The notes: generated by a model not told the origin, from the sequence alone. Positions 25,201 through 35,646 are shown, counted from the first letter of the stretch. The stretch: 64,000 nucleotides of DNA from Flavobacterium phycosphaerae (GCF_010119235.1 NZ_JAAATZ010000001.1:1394501-1458500); one strand, 5' to 3'. Translations and numbers: made by a program.

Positions 25201-28200
25201 TTCGCCGGCCAATTATTTAGGAACCGACAACCAAACGATTTACATTAGAGTAGAAAATACAGCCACTGGTTGTTATGTTACCACAACTCAATTGTTACGA
25301 GTTACCCAGGGTCCTGTGGCCAATACACCACCGGCATTACAGCTGTGTGATCCGAACAATGACGGTATTGTAGTTTTCAATTTAGAAGATGCTACTGCTT
25401 TTATTGCCGGTACACCAAATCCTTCGAGCTTAGGAGTGACGGTAACGTATCACGAAACCCCAACGGATGCCATAACAGGCGCCAACCCGATATTGATTCC
25501 TTACAGTAATATCTTTAACTGGACACAAACCATTTATGTTAGAGTATTTTACACCTTAACAGGCTGTGCGAATTATGTTCAACTCCAACTAATTGTCAAT
25601 CCAACACCTGAGGCCGTAAGTCCAACGGATTACCATTTGTGTGATTACACAGGTGCCGTAGGGTATGAGGCCTTTGATTTAACGACCAAAGTACCTGAGA
25701 TTTTGGGCAGTATTAACCCTGCTTTGACTTCGGTAACTTTTTATACCTCACAAACGGCTGCTGAAACCGCTACGGGTGCTATCTCGAATGTGACCAATTA
25801 CATCAATGGTACGATAGATACCCAAATGTTGTATGTTCGAGTAGAGACTATTGCTACGGGTTGTTTTGATATTGTAACCTTAACTTTAGTGGTTGATCCG
25901 CTACCGATTGTTCCTCCGATTAGTTATCCTCAGTATTCGCTTTGTGATGATAACAATTCGGGCAATTGTAAAGAGGTATTTGATTTAGGCTCTAAGGTAG
26001 CCGATATCTTGAACGGACAAACGGGAATGAGCGTTACGTTCTACCCGAGTTTAACCGATGCTCAGAACAATACCAATGCCATCAGCACTTTGTTGTATGA
26101 GAATGTATTGCCTTGTGTTCAGACCTTAGGTATTCGCATTACCAACCAAGCCACCACTTGTTATGTTATCTCCACGATGGATATCCGCGTGAACCCACTA
26201 CCGACACCGGTTCCACCAACAGAGCCGTTAACGGTTTGTGACGATAACCAAAATGGTATAACCTGTGATATCGATTTAACAAGCCTAACTCCGGATATCT
26301 TACAAGGAGCGGATTATGATATAACCTACCATGAGACCCAGACTGATGCCGAGATTGGAGGTACTACCATTCCTAATCCGTCAAGTTACTGCAACATCAC
26401 TAACTTTGTGCAGATTATTTATGTGCGTGCAGAAGACCCAATCACAGGCTGTTACAGTGTTATTCCAATAGAGCTTAACGTAAATCCAAGCCCTGTTAAA
26501 CCGGTTACTATCCCGGATTTGGTGACTTGCGACCAAGACAACAACCCACAGAGCGGCAGTACTATTGTTGATTTAACCAGCAAAACGGCCGCTATCCTGC
26601 TGCTTCAGGCACCAAACCCGGCAAGCAATTACACCGTTACGTATTATCTCAGCCAAGGCTTGGCCGATGCCGGCACTTCCCCGATTATTAATGCCGCTAC
26701 GTATTTTGGTAGTGACACCCAAGTTATTTGGGTTAGAATAGAGGATAATGCAACGGGTTGTTACGCTTTAGGTTCCTTCCAATTGGTTATCAACAAACCA
26801 TTATTGTTAATCACACCGCAACCACTGAGCAAATGTGATAATGATACGGCATCGAACAATTTGTATTACACTTTTGATTTAACGGTAAAAAACACCGAGA
26901 TTAATCAAAATACAGGCTATACGGTTACGTATTACCCAAGCCTTGTGGATGCTCAGAACAATACCAATGTGATTACTACCCCGAGTGCGTATACCAATAC
27001 CTCTGCGGCAGTACAAACCCTTGGCGTTTTGGTCACCACCACAGCAGGATGTAAAAGCATCACCACCTTAGACATCAGAGTACTTCCGGTACCTACGCCA
27101 CAGAGCAACAATATTCCGGTATTGGCCGCGCAGTGTGAGGATGCTCCGGGTAGTGGTGTGGCTCAGTTTGATTTAACCCTGAATGAGGCTTATATAGCCA
27201 ATGGCGATACCCATGTTGATTTCCATTACTTCCCAAGTCATGCTGATTTGGAAGCCAATACTAGTGAGATTTTAAATCCGACTACGGCCATAGTGGGCGA
27301 CCCAAGTATAGCCGGAACGACCATCAATCAGGTGCAGTATGTCTATGTAGCAGTGACCAGTGATGTCTCTACGGATTACACCGGTAGAAAATGTTACAAA
27401 GAAGTACAACAAGGCTTTATAGTTAACCCATTACCGAGTATCAGTGCCATAGCGGATTATCAAATCTGTGAGGCCGACCCATCGGGAGTGAATGACGGTA
27501 TAGAGGTTTTTGATTTAACGACTCAAAGTGCTGCTTTACTGCAAGGGAATCAAACCACACCGGTATCCGCTTACAGTGTTGCGTTTTATGAAGATGCCGC
27601 CTTAACAATACCGATAACAACGCCAAATGCGTATACTAACCTGACTAACCCTCAGACGATTTATGTGGAGATTACCAATACCACCACAGGTTGTAAGAGC
27701 GGTATGGGCAGTTTCAATATTTTGGTTAATCCAAAACCAACGATTAACTACACCATGGCCGACATGAAAGAGTGTGATTATGACGGGAATAACAACGGCA
27801 CGATGCTGTATACACAGAACCCAACAAGCCCACTAGCTAGTTTAGCGGGTTATGAAGCCGACATCTTAGGGGCAACACAAACAGCGCCGACGTATATCGT
27901 AGAGTTCTATTACAACAGTCAGGCAGATGCTGAGGCAGGGAACTCGGGTAGTGCTTTGACTAATTTAGATACGTATGAAGTACAAACAGGTACCTATTGG
28001 GTACGTGTTGAGAATACTCTAACGGGTTGTTATGAACTGGATTCATTTGATGTAGTTATAGAGAAACTGGCCGAGCCGGTGATTACCAGCAACACGGGCA
28101 GCAATATTGCTTGTGTACGATGGAACCAGACGACAGTGAACAACAATTTAATCTTGAACAGTGGCATCACGGCACCGGGCTATACCTTTAACTGGTATGC

Positions 28201-28867
28201 CAATAATCAACCGGTGGTTGGAGAGCACGCCAGTACACTAAATATAAACAATATAGCCCTTACCGATACCCATGTGGTGTATACGGTTGAGGCGGTTAGT
28301 TTATCTCCAATGTTGGGTTGTACTTCGGACATTACGGCGCTTTCTACCTTTGATGTTATTAAGTCGGGCCCTGCGGATAATATCACCGCTACGGTAACCA
28401 ATGCCTTTGCGGAGAATCAAATCATAACCATCACCAATGACGGTTATGGAGTGTATGAATACAGTTTGGATGACGGCCCGAGACAAACCAGCCCAATCTT
28501 TGAGAATGTTTCCTTAGGGAACCATACAGTGTATGTTTGGGATGTAAGAGACCCGAATGGCTATTCTTGTGGAGTAGAGTTTATCAAAGACGTACAAACG
28601 ATAGATTACCCACATTATTTTACCCCGAATGGCGATGGGTATCATGATACTTGGAATATAACTGGATTAGGTTTTCAAGGTAACGCAAAAATTTATATAT
28701 TTGACCGCTATGGTAAACTGTTGAAACAAATCAGTTCTAAAGGTACTGGTTGGGACGGAACGCTCAACGGTCATCTTATGCCGGCAGACGATTACTGGTT
28801 TACGGTAGATTATTTTGAACAAGTATCAGCCAAACAATTTAAAGCCCATTTCTCATTAAAAAGATAG
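22227..28867 (+). pseudogene. Giant choice-of-anchor-L / gliding-type repeat adhesin, frameshifted (probable sequencing error)
   Basis: About 2213 residues if the frame is repaired. Start at 22227: MKRILLPLFLFLIGYNSFAQ is a signal peptide. A choice-of-anchor-L domain follows (TYTIPQLVQDVLF, FDFLFASEEYG, then GGGSFNIG). Ig-like modules come next, then about 12 modules of the type xCDxxxxG...FDLT...(V/I)TYY...A....IYVRV...TGCY, and finally the gliding-motility C-terminal type B T9SS sorting domain (YFTPNGDGYHDTWNITG). The frame breaks at 24098; one added C in CCC 24088-24090 gives LPTPVLTATSTYDL and joins both parts. It is predicted to be a long cell-surface filament. The partner gene at 28873 starts 5 bases later. 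Confidence 0.88.
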
Positions 28868-28872
28868 TTAAA

Positions 28873-29870
28873 ATGAATTTTAAAAAATTTTATTTATTCG
28901 CAGTTCTAATAGTAGCACAATTTTCATATTCACAGGAAGGATTGCCTGTCTATTCCGATTATCTGTCTGATAATTATTACTTACTTCATCCTTCTATGGC
29001 AGGAGCAGCCAATTGTGCAAAGCTAAGACTTACCGCCAGACAACAATGGTTTGGACAGGAGGATGCTCCTGCGCTACAAACCATTAGTATGAACGGTTCA
29101 GTAGGGGAACGTTCCGGAGCTGGAATTATTGTTTTTAATGATAAAAACGGTTACCATTCGCAAACAGGACTAAAATTGACTTATGCCCATCATATTATGT
29201 TTTCTCGTGATAATGTTGACTTAAATCAATTGTCATTTGGTATGAGTGCCGGTTTTGTACAAAGTAATTTAGATGAAAGTACATTTTATCAAAATAATCC
29301 AACGTATGACCCAAATGTTTTTGGCTCAATTCAAAAGGCTTCTTATTTCAATGTTGATATAGGTGCTTCTTATAATTTCCTTGATTTTTATGTTCATTTC
29401 ACAGTTAAGAATGCTTTGGCGAGTGACAGAAAATTATATACCGATAAAGAACCGGTTAATTTAAGAAGAGCTATCCTTAATGCCGGATATACATTTGGTG
29501 ACCCGGATGCTATACTTTGGGAGCCTTCTATGATGTTCCAATTGGTTACACAAACGCAAGAGAAAACGATTGATTTGAATTTGAAAGCATACAAGGAATT
29601 GGATTTTGGGAGACTATGGGTGGAATATCCTACCGTAGAAGTTTAGACGGAGCTCAATATGTAGAAGGAAATTCAGTTGCCGATCAAAAACTACAGTATG
29701 TTACTCCGATTCTTGGGGTTAATTTTAAAAATTATATGTTTGCCTATACTTACTCATATTTACTAGGTAATGTAAACTTTGATAAGGGAGGTTTTCATCA
29801 AATAACATTAGGTATTAATTTATTCTGTAAACAGGAGAAATACCACTGTAATTGTCCTGCTATTAATTAA
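28873..29870 (+). pseudogene. PorP/SprF-family type IX secretion partner, frameshifted (probable sequencing error)
   Basis: PorP/SprF proteins are outer-membrane barrels needed for secretion or anchoring of the adhesin encoded next to them. Seen: signal peptide (AQFSYSQ), the family N-terminus EGLPVYSDYLSDNYYLLHPSMAGA, RLTARQQWFG, and barrel strands. The frame stops at 29646. An added G in GGG 29618-29620 gives FGRLWGGISYRRSLDG and continues to 29870 (TLGINLFCKQEK), for about 331 residues, a normal length. It directly follows the adhesin and is co-transcribed. Confidence 0.88.
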
Positions 29871-29879
29871 TTCAAATAC

Positions 29880-29907
29880 TTGTCCCGATTTATCGGGACA
29901 ATTTTTT
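29880..29907 (+). terminator. Terminator abutting the next start codon
   Basis: TTGTCCCGAT and ATCGGGACAA form a perfect 10-bp stem with a 2-base loop, then TTTTTT. The ATG of the carbonic anhydrase gene follows at once at 29908. Confidence 0.75.
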
Positions 29908-30423
29908 ATGGTAATAAAATCTGTTAACGGAAAAACTCCGCAAATCCCGGAAGATTGTTTTGTGGCTGAAAATGCTACCATTGTTGGCGATGTCGTTTTA
30001 GGGTCGCTTTGCAGTGTATGGTTTAATGCTGTAATTAGAGGTGATGTTCATTACATTAAAATTGGCGATAAAGTCAATATTCAGGATGGTGCCATTATAC
30101 ATTGTACGTATCAAAAACATCCGACAGAGATTGGGAACAATGTTTCTATTGGACATAATGCGATAGTTCACGGTTGTAAAGTGCATGACAACGTATTAAT
30201 TGGAATGGGAGCCATAGTGATGGATAATTGTGTAATTGAGAGCAACTCGATTGTGGCTGCGGGTTCTGTGGTTACGCAGAATACAGTGGTTGAATCGGGG
30301 AGTATTTATGCGGGGATTCCGGCTAAGAAGGTTAAAACTATTGACCAATCAGATTTTGCCGGAGAGATTGCCCGTATTTCCAATAATTATGTGATGTATT
30401 CCGGTTGGTTTAAAGACGAATAA
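29908..30423 (+). CDS. Gamma-class carbonic anhydrase family protein
   Basis: A 171-residue left-handed beta-helix protein with hexapeptide repeats. The zinc-ligand histidines are present as His65 (DGAIIHCTY) and His83/His88 (SIGHNAIVHGC). The substrate region (SVWFNAVIRGDVHYIKIGDKVNIQDG) is that of the YrdA/CaiE-like group. It may hydrate CO2, though many members have no proven activity. The ATG sits directly behind a terminator hairpin, leaving no space for a separate promoter of the usual spacing. Confidence 0.9.
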   Translation: MVIKSVNGKTPQIPEDCFVAENATIVGDVVLGSLCSVWFNAVIRGDVHYIKIGDKVNIQDGAIIHCTYQKHPTEIGNNVSIGHNAIVHGCKVHDNVLIGMGAIVMDNCVIESNSIVAAGSVVTQNTVVESGSIYAGIPAKKVKTIDQSDFAGEIARISNNYVMYSGWFKDE

Positions 30424-30443
30424 AGAATGCCTTCAGTTTGATT

Positions 30444-30493
30444 CTAGCCCCGATGGGAGCAGTTACCGTGTAACGCGGACAGCGGGAAAATGG
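30444..30493. repeat. Shortened interspersed element (copy 2) flanked by an 11-bp direct repeat
   Basis: Begins CTAGCCCCGATGGGAGC and ends GCGGACAGCGGGAAAA, matching both ends of the element at 21063-21134 but lacking its central hairpin. AAAGAATGCCT occurs on both sides, at 30422-30432 and 30497-30507. It lies between the convergent carbonic anhydrase and murI genes. Confidence 0.5.
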
Positions 30494-30520
30494 TTTAAAG
30501 AATGCCTCAACGATTGGCTC

Positions 30521-31300
30521 TTAAAAATCGTTTACTATAACGGGATATTTATTTTCCAATATTTCACTCAATACTTTTGGATCTGCATTGGTATAAAATG
30601 TTGTTTTTGCCAAATGATTTTCAGCATGCAGACCAGCTTTTTCCAGTAATATATTTTTGGTTTGTCGGGCTACGGCTTCGCCTGAATCGATAATTTTGAT
30701 GTCTTTGGGCAGGATTTTTTGTATCTGCGGAATCAAATAAGGGTAATGGCTGCAGCCCAGCACCAAATAGTCGATATTAGCGGCTATCATCGGTTGGAGG
30801 TACAAGTGGAGCAGTTCATTCATTTCGGGCGAATTGATGCCTCCGTTTTCGATCAGAGGGACAAGACCGTGACCAATTTGTTCAATGATTTTGGTGTCTT
30901 GAAATTTTTCGGCAGTTTGGTGGAATAGTTCACTGTTTAAAGTGCCTTGCGTGGCTAAAATTCCGATGACATGTTTTTGTGAATTAATGGCGGCGGGTTT
31001 TATGGCTGGTTCGATGCCAATGAAGGGGATGTCATATTTGGCGCGTAATTCTTTGATGGCATTGGTGGTGGCCGTGTTGCAGGCTACGACTATGATTTTA
31101 CAATTTTGGTGCAAAAGGAACTCAGTATTTTTTATGCTGAGTGCAATGATTTCTTCTTTTGATTTTTGACCATAGGGAGCATTTTTGCTGTCGGCTAAAT
31201 AAATAGTGTCTTCGTGGGGAAGTAATTCATGGATGGCAGACCAGATGGAAGTGCCGCCGATGCCCGAATCAAAAAGGCCAATGGGATTATTGTTTGTCAT
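30521..31300 (-). CDS. murI: Glutamate racemase
   Basis: A 259-residue enzyme converting L- to D-glutamate for peptidoglycan. Both catalytic cysteines are visible: VVACNTATTNAIKELR and LVLGCSHYPYL. The N-terminus IGLFDSGIGGTSIW carries the conserved DSGxGG. It is the last gene of the minus-strand envelope cluster, separated from the OmpH gene by a terminator. Confidence 0.96.
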   Translation of the reverse strand: MTNNNPIGLFDSGIGGTSIWSAIHELLPHEDTIYLADSKNAPYGQKSKEEIIALSIKNTEFLLHQNCKIIVVACNTATTNAIKELRAKYDIPFIGIEPAIKPAAINSQKHVIGILATQGTLNSELFHQTAEKFQDTKIIEQIGHGLVPLIENGGINSPEMNELLHLYLQPMIAANIDYLVLGCSHYPYLIPQIQKILPKDIKIIDSGEAVARQTKNILLEKAGLHAENHLAKTTFYTNADPKVLSEILENKYPVIVNDF

Positions 31301-31311
31301 AAAACAAAAGT

Positions 31312-31344
31312 AAAAAAAAACTGCTCAAGTCGTTGAGCAGTTTT
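31312..31344 (-). terminator. Terminator between OmpH and murI
   Basis: AACTGCTCAA (31319-31328) pairs with TTGAGCAGTT (31333-31342) around a 4-base loop. On the minus strand a run of T follows, ending the bamA-ompH unit. Confidence 0.75.
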
Positions 31345-31364
31345 ATATAGTATTTCAATTCAAA

Positions 31365-31865
31365 TTAGAATCCTAAATCTTTCTTTACATCAGCGGTTAA
31401 GTCCGGACCGTCAGCTAAAAGTAAATCGGCAACGTTTAATACGTACTGGTATCCTTTCGCTTTACCTACTTTAGTGATAGAAGCTTTGATTTTATCCATT
31501 AAAGGTTTTACTAAATCAGCTTCTTTCTTTTGCAATTCTTTTTGAGCATTATCTCTGTAATCGGTAATACGCTTTACCAAATCCTGAACTTCTGTTTGAC
31601 GGGTTTGGTTAACGGCGTCAGTTACAGTTGAAGCTTCTTGGTCGTATTTTTTAATTTTATTTTGATATTCTTCTGCCATGGTTTTGTATTCGGCATCATA
31701 AGTAGCGCTTAATTTTTCCAATTGTTTTTGAGCATCCAACATCGCTGGCATTTTAGAAATTAACTCATTTACATCTACGTGTGCCGTTTTAGCTTGCGCA
31801 TTGATAGTATGACATGTTCCTAAAAACAATACAGTAGCTATTAGTAATGATTTCAATCGTTTCAT
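31365..31865 (-). CDS. OmpH/Skp-like periplasmic chaperone (second copy)
   Basis: A 166-residue protein with a signal peptide ending NAQAK, VDVNELISKMPAMLDAQKQLEKL at the start of the mature part, then a long Lys/Glu/Gln coiled coil (residues about 45-120) and a short C-terminal module (YQYVLNVADLLLADG). This is the Skp/OmpH tentacle architecture, which holds unfolded outer membrane proteins in the periplasm. It follows a longer OmpH gene and bamA, fitting outer-membrane protein biogenesis. Confidence 0.9.
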   Translation of the reverse strand: MKRLKSLLIATVLFLGTCHTINAQAKTAHVDVNELISKMPAMLDAQKQLEKLSATYDAEYKTMAEEYQNKIKKYDQEASTVTDAVNQTRQTEVQDLVKRITDYRDNAQKELQKKEADLVKPLMDKIKASITKVGKAKGYQYVLNVADLLLADGPDLTADVKKDLGF

Positions 31866-31894
31866 TGTTTTAAAAGTATTAATTAATTATTATT

Positions 31895-32883
31895 TTATTC
31901 TGTTTTTGGTGTGCTGCTTTTTTCTTCTTTGGCTTTTTTAGCAGCTTCTCTGTCTTCTAGGACTTTTTTTCTTTTTTCTTCGGCCGCTTTTTTTCTGTCT
32001 TCAAGCAATTTTGCTCTTGCGGCTGCTTTAGCTTCTTTAGTGTTTTCGGCACTGGTGGTGTCGGCTGTTTTTTTATTTTCAGAAGGTGTTTTGTCTTCCG
32101 TTGTTTTATCACTAGCAGGAACCGTGCCATTTTTTTTCGCAGCCTTAGCATCTAACAACGCTTGTCTTTTTGCTTCTTGATCAGCTTTCTTTTGTTCGGC
32201 TGCCGCTTTTTTATCAGCAATTAGTTTTTCACGAGCTGCTTTCTTTTCGTCTAATGCTTTTTTACGAGCCACCAAGGTTGGATTTTCGTCTTCTACATCT
32301 TCCTGATATTCTTTTTTCTCTTGCTCTTTTAATTGTTTTTGCTTAACTGCTCTCTCTTCTCAGCTCTTGTTATCGCTCTTACCACTTGATCACTGATGTC
32401 GTGTCTTTTGGCTGCAAACAACATGGTCAAATCCGAAGACTTGTCAAATACATAATCGTATTTTTTTACTTCGGCAATATCTTGCACTGCTGTAAAAACC
32501 TGATCTTGAATTGGCTTTACCAATACGGCTTTTTGGGTAATTAAATCACCATCAGGGCCAAATTTTCGCTGCTGAAAATCTAAAAGTTCGTCTTCCTGAA
32601 ATTTAATTTCTTCTTCACGTTCGTCAATAAGTTCCTTAGTAAGTAAGGCTCTTTCTGTTTTTAACGCATCTTTTAATTTTGCAATTTCTACTTTTTTAGC
32701 TTCAATATCCTGCTTCCACTTTTGAGCTTTTTGTTCTAATTGATTTTTAGCTTCGGCATAATCCGGCACATTTTGTAGAATATATTCCATGTCAATGTAA
32801 CCTATTTTTATCCCTCTTGATTGGGCATTGGCTTTAAATCCTAGGGATAAAAGAAGAAGTGATATTGCAAAATATTTTTTCAT
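31895..32883 (-). pseudogene. OmpH/Skp-like periplasmic chaperone with Lys/Ala/Glu-rich tail, frameshifted (probable sequencing error)
   Basis: The start at 32883 gives a signal peptide (SLGFKANAQ). The OmpH domain follows: IGYIDMEYILQNVPDYAEAKNQ, then a coiled coil and YDYVFDKSSDLTMLFA. The frame ends at 32329 with QLSKNN. Adding one A to the run T 32336-32340 gives REQLSKKQLKEQEKKEY and continues into the low-complexity tail (KAAREKLIADKK, then EEKSSTPKTE) ending at 31895, about 329 residues. A charged tail of this kind is, from memory, normal for the first OmpH of the pair in flavobacteria. It is co-transcribed with bamA. Confidence 0.8.
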
Positions 32884-32918
32884 ACGATTATGATTTAGAA
32901 ATATGGTACCAAATATAA

Positions 32919-35639
32919 TTAAAATTGTTGACCAATTATAAAATGTGTTTCCCAACCATTCTTTTGTGTTAAACCAGGAACGGCGTCAAATCCGTGAGCA
33001 AAGTCAATTCCGAGTAATCCGAATGCCGGCATAAAGATTCTTATACCAAATCCGGCTGAACGTTGCAACACAAATGGGTTATAATTTTTAAAACTGTCAT
33101 ATGATCCACCGGCTTCCAAAAAGGTCAGGGCATAAATAGATGCCGCGGCTTTCAAAGTTAACGGATATCTTAATTCTAAAGAGAATTTATTGTAAATCGG
33201 ATCTCCATCCTGATTCGATAAAGACTGATTTGGATACCCTCTCAACTGAATTACTTCACGGCCGTCAAGTGAGAAGTTGGCTAAACCATCTCCACCTAAA
33301 AAGAAACGTTCAAACGGCACTACTCCTTTATCCGGGTCAGCAACACTCGTTCCTCGGGATGAGTTGTATGCACCCAAATAACCAAACTCAGCTAATGATC
33401 GCAATACTAAGGCTTTTGAAGGAGGTCCGGCAATTTTGGTATACCAATCGGCTTTGAATTTTATCTTATAGTATTCTAACCATTTAAATTTTTCCTGATC
33501 CACTTTACCACGGTTGGTGTCGGCTTGCAAATAATCAGCATCGTCAACGTGTACGATTCCTGTAACAGCATTACCACTGGCATCAGTAATAGTAGTGGTT
33601 TTAATAAAATCACCATCATTAATAGCCACATTGTCAATTCCGAAATTCTGACCTGTGGTTGAAGCAGTATAGGTCTGTTTGTATTCGCGTAGGTTTTTTA
33701 AGTTGCCATAATCAATTCCGTTAAACATGGAATAAGGCAAGGTGAATTTAGCGGAAAGACTGAATTCGGAACCATAGGTTGGGAATATTGGGTTGACCCC
33801 TTTGTTGTTTCTACTGATACCAAGGGTATAGGCTAAGTTTCTCGAAGCCCCGTTACCAAAAGTAAATAATCCGGTGTTGTAGTTGTGCAGGTCGTAGTAT
33901 TGAAAAGAAACCGAACTGGAGAAAACAAAATAGTCATCCGGTATAGTTAATCTTTTGGCAATTCCAACCGAAAGAGAGGTAATGTTAAAGCTTTTGCTTC
34001 GGTCTACATTGCTCGAGCTTCCGGAGTATAAGAATTGTTTACTGTGTGATATCGAAGAAGAAAAACTAATAGGTTTTTTACCGCCAAACCAAGGTTCAGA
34101 AAACGATAAACTATAAGTTTGGAAATACGAGCTGGCTTGTAAACGCAAGGCTACTTTTTGACCATCCCCCATTGGAAGCGGTTTGTAGGCTTCTTTTTTG
34201 AACATGTTTCGTGCCGAGAAGTTATTGAAAGACAAACCAAGCGTTCCGATAAATCCGCCACCGCCGTAACCTCCTTGTAATTCAATTTGACTGGAGCCTT
34301 TTTCGACTACATGGTATTCAATGTCAACGGTACCGGCAGCAGGGTCAACGTTTTTGAATTTTGGGTCAATAGCTTCCGGATCAAAGAAACCTAATTGCCC
34401 AATTTCACGAATGGTTCTTACCAAATCTTCTTTACTGTATTTTTGTCCCGGCTGGGTTCTTAACTCACGGTAGATTACTCGGTCGTTCGTTTTGTCGTTC
34501 CCTACTACGGTAATGTTATTGAAATAAGCTATAGGACCTTCGGTAACTCTAATCTCGAAATCGATAGTGTCATTGGCTGTTTTCACTTCTACCGCATTGA
34601 TGTTAGAGAATAAATAACCACTGTTTTGGTATAGATTGGTTAAGTCATCAGCATCGGGTTTTGACTTATCGGCAATTCTTTTTTCTAGCAAGACACCGTT
34701 GTAGGTATCTCCTTTTTTAATGCCCAAAATTCTGCCAAGCAACTGATCGGAATAAACAGAATTCCCTAAGAATTTGATGTTTCCGAAATAGTATTTATGA
34801 CCTTCTTCAATTTTTACATTAATGGCTAATTTATTTTTTTTAGCATTTAAAGTTACTGAATCATCAAGAATTCTGGCATCACGGTATCCTTTTTCTTTGT
34901 ATTTGTCGATGATGCTCGTTAAGTCTTCCTTGTATTTTTCTTTGATGAATTTGGAAGCTTTGAAAATTCGAATCGGATTGATTTTTTTCGTGTTTTTCAT
35001 GGTCTTTCTCAGCTTGACATCCGAGAATTTTTCATTGCCTTCAAAGGTGATTTTGGAAATTTTCAGTTTGTCTCCTTTGTCAATATTCACTAACATGTTT
35101 ACCTGATTTCCTTCGGTGGTATCAGCAACGGTAGTGATATACACTTTGGTCTTAAAATAACCGTCTTTCTTGTATTTGTTTTCGATATAATTTCGGGTGG
35201 TGGTAATCAGGTTTTCGTTAACAATTTTTCCTTTGGTTAAACTGTTGTCCTTGATTAAGGCTTCTGTTTTCGACTTTTTAACACCTTTGAATTTTACCTC
35301 TTTTAGCTTTGGCAATTCGGCAATGTTAAGGTCAAGCCAAATGCTGTCGCCCTCGGCTTTGTTTACAAAAAAATCAATATCACTGAATAATCCCAGCTTT
35401 CCTAATTTTTTGATGGCATTGCTGATTTCTTCTCCAGGAACCGTGATTTGCTGTCCTTTTTCCAAACCGGCAAAAGTAACCACGGTTTGTTGGTTGTAGC
35501 TGATTTTGCCATTCACTTTAACTTCGGCTAAAATGTACTTTTTTCCTTGTTCAAACGGGATTCTGTCTTGGGCTTGTAATTGAAAAATACTTCCAAATAA
35601 TACAATACTCAGAAGTATTTTTATGGGGTTTAACTGCAC
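32919..35639 (-). CDS. bamA: Outer membrane protein assembly factor BamA
   Basis: Central barrel of the BAM complex, inserting beta-barrel proteins into the outer membrane. After a signal peptide (FGSIFQLQAQ) come repeated POTRA domains to about residue 440 (KVNGKISYNQQTVVTFAGL, ISKITFEGNEKFSDVKLRK, FKGVKKSKTEALI and others). The C-terminal Omp85 barrel follows with the lid-loop motif IQLRGYPNQS. I chose the GTG at 35639, just behind the uppS stop, because it places the signal peptide at the N-terminus. Other options are GTG at 35663 and ATG at 35714, both inside uppS and with odd N-terminal extensions. Confidence 0.93.
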   Translation of the reverse strand: MQLNPIKILLSIVLFGSIFQLQAQDRIPFEQGKKYILAEVKVNGKISYNQQTVVTFAGLEKGQQITVPGEEISNAIKKLGKLGLFSDIDFFVNKAEGDSIWLDLNIAELPKLKEVKFKGVKKSKTEALIKDNSLTKGKIVNENLITTTRNYIENKYKKDGYFKTKVYITTVADTTEGNQVNMLVNIDKGDKLKISKITFEGNEKFSDVKLRKTMKNTKKINPIRIFKASKFIKEKYKEDLTSIIDKYKEKGYRDARILDDSVTLNAKKNKLAINVKIEEGHKYYFGNIKFLGNSVYSDQLLGRILGIKKGDTYNGVLLEKRIADKSKPDADDLTNLYQNSGYLFSNINAVEVKTANDTIDFEIRVTEGPIAYFNNITVVGNDKTNDRVIYRELRTQPGQKYSKEDLVRTIREIGQLGFFDPEAIDPKFKNVDPAAGTVDIEYHVVEKGSSQIELQGGYGGGGFIGTLGLSFNNFSARNMFKKEAYKPLPMGDGQKVALRLQASSYFQTYSLSFSEPWFGGKKPISFSSSISHSKQFLYSGSSSNVDRSKSFNITSLSVGIAKRLTIPDDYFVFSSSVSFQYYDLHNYNTGLFTFGNGASRNLAYTLGISRNNKGVNPIFPTYGSEFSLSAKFTLPYSMFNGIDYGNLKNLREYKQTYTASTTGQNFGIDNVAINDGDFIKTTTITDASGNAVTGIVHVDDADYLQADTNRGKVDQEKFKWLEYYKIKFKADWYTKIAGPPSKALVLRSLAEFGYLGAYNSSRGTSVADPDKGVVPFERFFLGGDGLANFSLDGREVIQLRGYPNQSLSNQDGDPIYNKFSLELRYPLTLKAAASIYALTFLEAGGSYDSFKNYNPFVLQRSAGFGIRIFMPAFGLLGIDFAHGFDAVPGLTQKNGWETHFIIGQQF

Positions 35640-35646
35640 TGAAGGT

